Assembly: GCA_913057195.1 (NCBI GenBank)
Contig: CAJXNL010000011.1
Coordinates: 1-64,000, forward strand
Direction of reading: 5' to 3'
DNA length: 64,000 nucleotides
DNA from: an uncultured Wenzhouxiangella sp.
Lineage (GTDB): Bacteria > Pseudomonadota > Gammaproteobacteria > Xanthomonadales > Wenzhouxiangellaceae
In this document: piece by piece, positions 60,526-64,000 of the stretch
How the letters are laid out: every line of letters begins with the position of its first letter
Numbering within the stretch: the stretch's first letter is position 1
The notes under the pieces: model-generated
Seen by the model: only the letters and a program-made list of their open reading frames with translations
Told to the model about the DNA's origin: nothing
Database searches by the model: none
Position numbers and translations under genes: made by a program

Positions 60526-61470
60526 CTAGGCATGGTGGCTCATTTCGTCACGAACTAAGGCCAGTATGGTTCTGGCAAAGACAATGCCAATGATCGTTGT
60601 CACTAGGCCCACCAAACCCATCAGCATGGCATCGCTCAACACCTTGTGGAATTGGTTGAACCGAAAGCATGCGACTGTGCATGCTGCCAGTGGAAAGGTG
60701 TAGGCCCACCAGGATGGGAAATAGGGCAGCCGGAGAAATGAGGGCACTTGCGGCAATAACAAAAGCACAAAAAATATTGCAATAAAAAATAGCGATTGGC
60801 TGGCGACAGTCAGTTCATTGGTAAGCGTCAGCAGCGCAATAAAAGAAACCGCGGGTGGCGCGATCATTACCACCAGAGTCGGTCGCATTTGAGGCTCAAG
60901 TGGGGGTTTGGTAATCAATCGATAAAAGATCACGGTCACCAGGATGCCCCAAAAGAAGAGGCCGAGGCTTAAAAAGAACCAGGAGGTCATCACGTAGCCG
61001 GCAGGGGCTGCTGCCACAGGCACCAAGACATTGCCCACCGCTGGTATGAACCAAGCCGGATTGATGCTGGCGGTGGGTCGTTCCGAATTGAGCCAAATAT
61101 TGACGATGATCAGCGTCAGCAGCAACTGCAGCACGGCGCCAATGCGCCACATGTCTAAGCCCACTTGGGGATACCAGGGCGTCATCAAAATGCCCAGCAA
61201 AATCAAATTAATGGAGATGGCGGGGAGAAAGTTGATCCGAACTGGGTGGTTCAGCTCAGCCAAGACCCGCTCGGGCTCAGCAAACCATTTGAAAGCATAG
61301 GCCGCGATGAGGACAACGAAGGTGCCAGCGGCAAAGTGGGTCACCAGCCACGACAGGGTGTGGTCCAGGCCCCAGTGTGTCTCTGCAGCTCGCCAGACCA
61401 TGGCCAGCCCCGCCAAGCCCATCACCGATGCAAACAGCGGCAGGGGGATCAATAGCCGATGATTCAACAT
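60526..61470 (-). CDS. SLAC1/TehA-type (TDT family) transporter
   Basis: A 314-aa integral membrane protein with about ten hydrophobic helices. The N-terminal LPLFASVMGLAGLAMVWR and PSWWAYTFPLAACTVA segments are typical of the TDT family, which includes TehA and the plant SLAC1 anion channel. Substrate may be an anion; unknown. I start at ATG 61470; a GTG two codons upstream (61476) is in frame but lies within the 6-nt discriminator of a TAGAAT -10. No ribosome site is seen. Confidence 0.85.
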   Translation of the reverse strand: MLNHRLLIPLPLFASVMGLAGLAMVWRAAETHWGLDHTLSWLVTHFAAGTFVVLIAAYAFKWFAEPERVLAELNHPVRINFLPAISINLILLGILMTPWYPQVGLDMWRIGAVLQLLLTLIIVNIWLNSERPTASINPAWFIPAVGNVLVPVAAAPAGYVMTSWFFLSLGLFFWGILVTVIFYRLITKPPLEPQMRPTLVVMIAPPAVSFIALLTLTNELTVASQSLFFIAIFFVLLLLPQVPSFLRLPYFPSWWAYTFPLAACTVACFRFNQFHKVLSDAMLMGLVGLVTTIIGIVFARTILALVRDEMSHHA

Positions 61471-61476
61471 AAGCAC

Positions 61477-61482
61477 ATTCTA
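61477..61482 (-). promoter_or_regulatory. -10 six nt before the TehA-type gene
   Basis: TAGAAT on the minus strand (61482-61477) is followed by GTGCTT and the ATG at 61470. Without a TG extension, but the distance matches the other leaderless candidates. Confidence 0.45.
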
Positions 61483-61534
61483 ATTGAATTGAGCCTTCGG
61501 TGGCGGGTGATTGGGTGCGGTCACTGCATTGTCC

Positions 61535-61564
61535 TTGACAGTTTATGGCCGTTGTTGAGATAAT
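61535..61564 (+). promoter_or_regulatory. promoter of tRNA-Arg
   Basis: TTGACA (61535-61540), an 18-nt spacer with TG at 61556-61557, and GATAAT (61559-61564). The following TCCCGGC is a GC-rich discriminator typical of stringently controlled stable RNA promoters. Confidence 0.7.
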
Positions 61565-61577
61565 TCCCGGCTTGGAT

Positions 61578-61654
61578 GCGCCCGTAGCTCAGCTGGATAG
61601 AGTACCTGGCTACGAACCAGGCGGTCGGAGGTTCGAATCCTTCCGGGCGCGCCA
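61578..61654 (+). tRNA. tRNA-Arg (ACG)
   Basis: A 77-nt cloverleaf: GCGCCCG/CGGGCGC acceptor stem, D-arm AGCTCAGCTGGATAGAGT, anticodon loop CTACGAA (anticodon ACG, read as ICG after A34 deamination), T-arm GGTTCGAATCC and encoded CCA. It has its own strong promoter immediately upstream. Confidence 0.97.
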
Positions 61655-61829
61655 TATTTCTGCCATGATGCCGTTGTGACGGGTCAGGGCTCGGCATAAG
61701 CGGCCAGTCTTCGGCCCATCGGTATTTGTTCCTCGATCGGTCACATTATCCCCAGGCCATAGGTCAGCGGCGCCTGTTTTCACACTGAACGCCTTATCAT
61801 GTCGAGGTGGATGTGTTGCGGGCGATAGC

Positions 61830-63164
61830 GTGAAAGTAGCGGTGATTGGAACCGGCATTGCCGGACTGGCAGCAGCCTGGCTGCTTAGAAAAGACCACGA
61901 CGTGGTTATTTTTGAGAAAAATGATCGGCTGGGTGGCCACACCAACACGCAGTGTGTCAGCGATGCAGCGGGTCAGGTGGCCATCGACACGGGCTTTATT
62001 GTCCACAACGATCGAAATTATCCTCGGCTGCTGGCCTTGTTTGAGCTTCTTGGGATTGACACCCAGGCCTCTGACATGTCGTTCAGTGCGTCAATCAACA
62101 ACGGACAGATTGAATACGCAGGTGATGCCTTGTTCGCTCAGCGGAGCAACGTGGTTTCCCCCAGTCATTGGCGCATGCTCAGTGACATTGTGAAGTTCAA
62201 CCGGCTTGGCAAAGACGCCTTGGCGACCCAGCGCTGTGAGGGTCAAGCCCTCGGCGTGTGGCTTGATCAACATGGCTTCAGTGAGGCGTTCGTTTGGCGC
62301 TATCTGCTTCCTATGGCAGCCTCCATTTGGTCCTCTCCAAGCCAATCCATTCGTGATTTTTCGGCAACCGCTTTGCTCGAGTTTTTTAATAATCATGGGC
62401 TTTTAGACCTGAAAAACCGGCCCAATTGGCGCACGGTTGTCGGTGGCACCGGTCAATATGTGGAGCGAATGAAAACTGAACTGCCACATGAGACCCACAT
62501 CAATCGCGCAATTCGATCGGTTCGTCGAGGACCCACAGCCCTGACATTGATCGATCAAGCGGGCCATGACATGACATTTGACCGTGCCGTGTTTGCTTGT
62601 CACGCAGATGAAACTCTAAAAATGCTTGCCGATCCCGACGCCGCTGAGATCGCATTGTTGGGTCCATTTGGATATCGACCCAACAGAGCACTCCTACACA
62701 GTGATAAACGATTGATGCCAAAGCGAAAGCGTGCCTGGGCATCGTGGAACTACCTCAGTGCTGACGCGACTGAGGCGTCTGAAGTCTCTATCTCCTATTG
62801 GATGAACCGCTTGCAGCGGCTAAACGCGAAGAGCGATTACTTTGTCACACTCAATCCCTTAGTGGAGCCAGACCCCGATCAGGTGCATTACGAAACCGAA
62901 TACACCCACCCCGTGTTTAACCAAGACACGCGCCAAGCACAGGCGTCCTTGGGGCGCCTTCAGGGTCATCGTGGTTGTTGGTACTGCGGCGCATGGATGG
63001 GGTATGGCTTTCATGAAGATGGCTTAGGTTCTGCCATCGAAGCGGTCAAGCGCATGGGCGCAACATTGCCCGGCAGCTTGGAAAGGGCGCATGCCACACC
63101 GGCGCCATATACCAACAATGACGCGCCATGGACGGGCCCTGGGAGCGGCTTGATTGATGGATGA
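61830..63164 (+). CDS. FAD-dependent amine-oxidase-like oxidoreductase
   Basis: A 444-aa flavoprotein. The FAD-binding motif VAVIGTGIAGLAAAWLLRK begins at residue 3 and is followed by VVIFEKNDRLGGHTNT, and the C-terminal GAWMGYGFHEDGLGSAIEAVKRMG completes the site. Such proteins lie next to DUF1365 and cyclopropane-synthase genes in clusters that modify fatty acids (furan fatty acids or tailored phospholipids in some bacteria). Start GTG 61830, since the Rossmann strand begins directly after it. Confidence 0.88.
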   Translation: MKVAVIGTGIAGLAAAWLLRKDHDVVIFEKNDRLGGHTNTQCVSDAAGQVAIDTGFIVHNDRNYPRLLALFELLGIDTQASDMSFSASINNGQIEYAGDALFAQRSNVVSPSHWRMLSDIVKFNRLGKDALATQRCEGQALGVWLDQHGFSEAFVWRYLLPMAASIWSSPSQSIRDFSATALLEFFNNHGLLDLKNRPNWRTVVGGTGQYVERMKTELPHETHINRAIRSVRRGPTALTLIDQAGHDMTFDRAVFACHADETLKMLADPDAAEIALLGPFGYRPNRALLHSDKRLMPKRKRAWASWNYLSADATEASEVSISYWMNRLQRLNAKSDYFVTLNPLVEPDPDQVHYETEYTHPVFNQDTRQAQASLGRLQGHRGCWYCGAWMGYGFHEDGLGSAIEAVKRMGATLPGSLERAHATPAPYTNNDAPWTGPGSGLIDG

Positions 63165-63960
63165 GCAACCCAGTCAGCCTCAATTTTATCTCGGCGCGGT
63201 GTTCCATCGACGGCTGATTGATCCGAAGTACCAATTCAGTTACCGCGTTTTTAACCTGCTGGTGGACATCGACCAGTTAGACAGTCTGGGTCAAGCCCAT
63301 GCCTTGCTGTCGCACAATCGTTTTAACGTGTTTTCATTCTATGACAAAGATCATTTGTCAGGGTCTGACAGCACGAAAGATGCGCAGCCGACACTTCGCC
63401 AGTGGGCCGAATCGGGTTTGCGCCATCACGGCATTGACCTCAATGGAGGCCGTATCCAGCTTTTTTGTTACCCCCGCATTCTGGGGTTTGTGTTTAACCC
63501 ACTCAGCGTTTGGTATTGCTGGAACAGTGATGCGCAATTGATGGCGATCATCTGTGAAGTGCGCAATACATTTGGCGAGCGCCACTGCTATCTGCTGCGT
63601 GATCCCAACGGTGGATCGCTTGACCTAACGCGGTCGCACCGTCACCCCAAGAAGTTTCATGTCTCGCCATTTTTGCCTGTCAGCGGCGCTTATCAGTTTC
63701 GATTTGGGGTTTCAGATGAGCGCCTCGATATTGGCATTGTGTGGCTGGAAAACGACCGGCGTGCCATGATCGCCACTCAAAGAATGCAGCGCGTGAAAAG
63801 CAGTGACAAGACATTGTTAAAGGTATTTTTCACGCTGCCGCTGATGACACTCAAGGTGGTTTTTGCGATACATTGGCAGGCTTTGAAAATATGGCTGCGT
63901 GGCGGTCGGTTTCACAAAAAGCCCGTGCCCCCTGAAAAGGAAATTTCATCAGATGTCTAG
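63157..63960 (+). CDS. DUF1365 family protein
   Basis: A 267-aa protein of DUF1365: FYLGAVFHRRLIDPKYQFSYRVFNLLVDID, GGRIQLFCYPRILGFVFNPLSVWYCW, EVRNTFGERHCYLL and KKFHVSPFLPVSGAYQFRF. The C-terminal region is hydrophobic (LLKVFFTLPLMTLKVVFAIHWQALKIWLRGG). It overlaps the FAD oxidoreductase by 8 nt and the next start by 8 nt. The family accompanies cyclopropane-synthase-like methyltransferases; its exact function is unknown. Confidence 0.9.
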   Translation: MDEQPSQPQFYLGAVFHRRLIDPKYQFSYRVFNLLVDIDQLDSLGQAHALLSHNRFNVFSFYDKDHLSGSDSTKDAQPTLRQWAESGLRHHGIDLNGGRIQLFCYPRILGFVFNPLSVWYCWNSDAQLMAIICEVRNTFGERHCYLLRDPNGGSLDLTRSHRHPKKFHVSPFLPVSGAYQFRFGVSDERLDIGIVWLENDRRAMIATQRMQRVKSSDKTLLKVFFTLPLMTLKVVFAIHWQALKIWLRGGRFHKKPVPPEKEISSDV

Positions 63961-64000
63961 TGCGGATCACACGCCCAAAACGCCACCCTTATTCCGGCCA
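63953..64000 (+). CDS. start of the next gene, probably a cyclopropane-fatty-acid synthase-like methyltransferase (partial)
   Basis: An open frame from ATG 63953 runs off the window (MSSADHTPKTPPLFRP). It overlaps the DUF1365 stop by 8 nt. The identification rests only on the conserved order FAD oxidoreductase-DUF1365-Cfa; the 16 visible residues carry no diagnostic motif. Confidence 0.5.
   Translation, partial: MSSADHTPKTPPLFRP

Noticed and set aside
61610-61948. Minus-strand frame ending ARKDSNLRPPGS
   Set aside because: This is the typical antisense translation of tRNA-Arg at 61578-61654 extended into the oxidoreductase gene.

Overview
The window reads as a contiguous piece of a gammaproteobacterial chromosome: moderately GC-rich, densely coding, with no insertion sequences, phage genes, CRISPR arrays or rRNA. 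Family content and order fit a marine or halophilic gammaproteobacterium (Pseudomonas/Oceanospirillales-like): ftsY-mutY-yggX, gloB//yafS-rnhA-dnaQ, mutS//pncC-recA-recX-alaS, and a phoBR-pst-phoU block with very large PstC and PstA permeases. A split metH controlled by an ArsR-methyltransferase regulator is more reminiscent of Xanthomonas-type lineages, so I do not name a genus.

Layout. 1-0.9 kb: tRNA-Phe and a small lipoprotein. 0.9-6.1 kb: ftsY-mutY-yggX (minus), facing rsmD-coaD-ggt (plus). 6.1-12.9 kb: a minus-strand beta-oxidation operon of a PsrA-like repressor, FadE, FadN-type bifunctional enzyme and FadA thiolase. 12.9-19.7 kb: DUF3422 protein, a lone FimT/GspH pseudopilin, aspartate aminotransferase, uvrB, an AhpD-like protein and a GhrA-like reductase. 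19.7-24.2 kb: three tandem exported amidohydrolases, two with degraded metal sites. 24.3-26 kb: an orphan 80-aa membrane protein, FKBP isomerase and DUF2058. 26-30.8 kb: sahR-like regulator and metH split into two genes. 30.8-36.4 kb: gloB, yafS-like, rnhA, dnaQ, mltF, gltX. 36.4-46.9 kb: zur, a WYL regulator, phoB-phoR-pstSCAB-phoU, and a 52-codon membrane peptide. 46.9-55.6 kb: class III aminotransferase, queG//nnr-tsaE, DUF1499, mutS//pncC. 55.6-60 kb: recA-recX-alaS. 60-64 kb: cupin, SLAC1/TehA-type transporter, tRNA-Arg, and the start of an FAD oxidoreductase-DUF1365-cyclopropane synthase cluster.

How the genes work together. The fad operon degrades acyl-CoA under an apparently autoregulated repressor. 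The pho/pst block senses and imports phosphate. sahR-metH1-metH2 forms a methyl-cycle unit. mutS, mutY, uvrB, recA and recX give a strong DNA-repair component. The most notable pattern that ordinary annotation does not explain is regulatory. At least seven first-of-operon genes (yggX, psrA-like, fimT, the 80-aa gene, zur, mutS, the TehA-type transporter) have a good, mostly extended -10 element ending exactly 6-7 nt before the ATG and no convincing Shine-Dalgarno (fimT has only a G-rich stretch touching its ATG), as expected of leaderless mRNAs. The overlapping divergent pair queG/nnr has a similar layout. Other points of interest are the sahR coding region, which seems to start at a non-AUG codon, the amidohydrolase trio, and a 17-bp tandem duplication followed by a hairpin covering the ribosome site of the 52-codon peptide.
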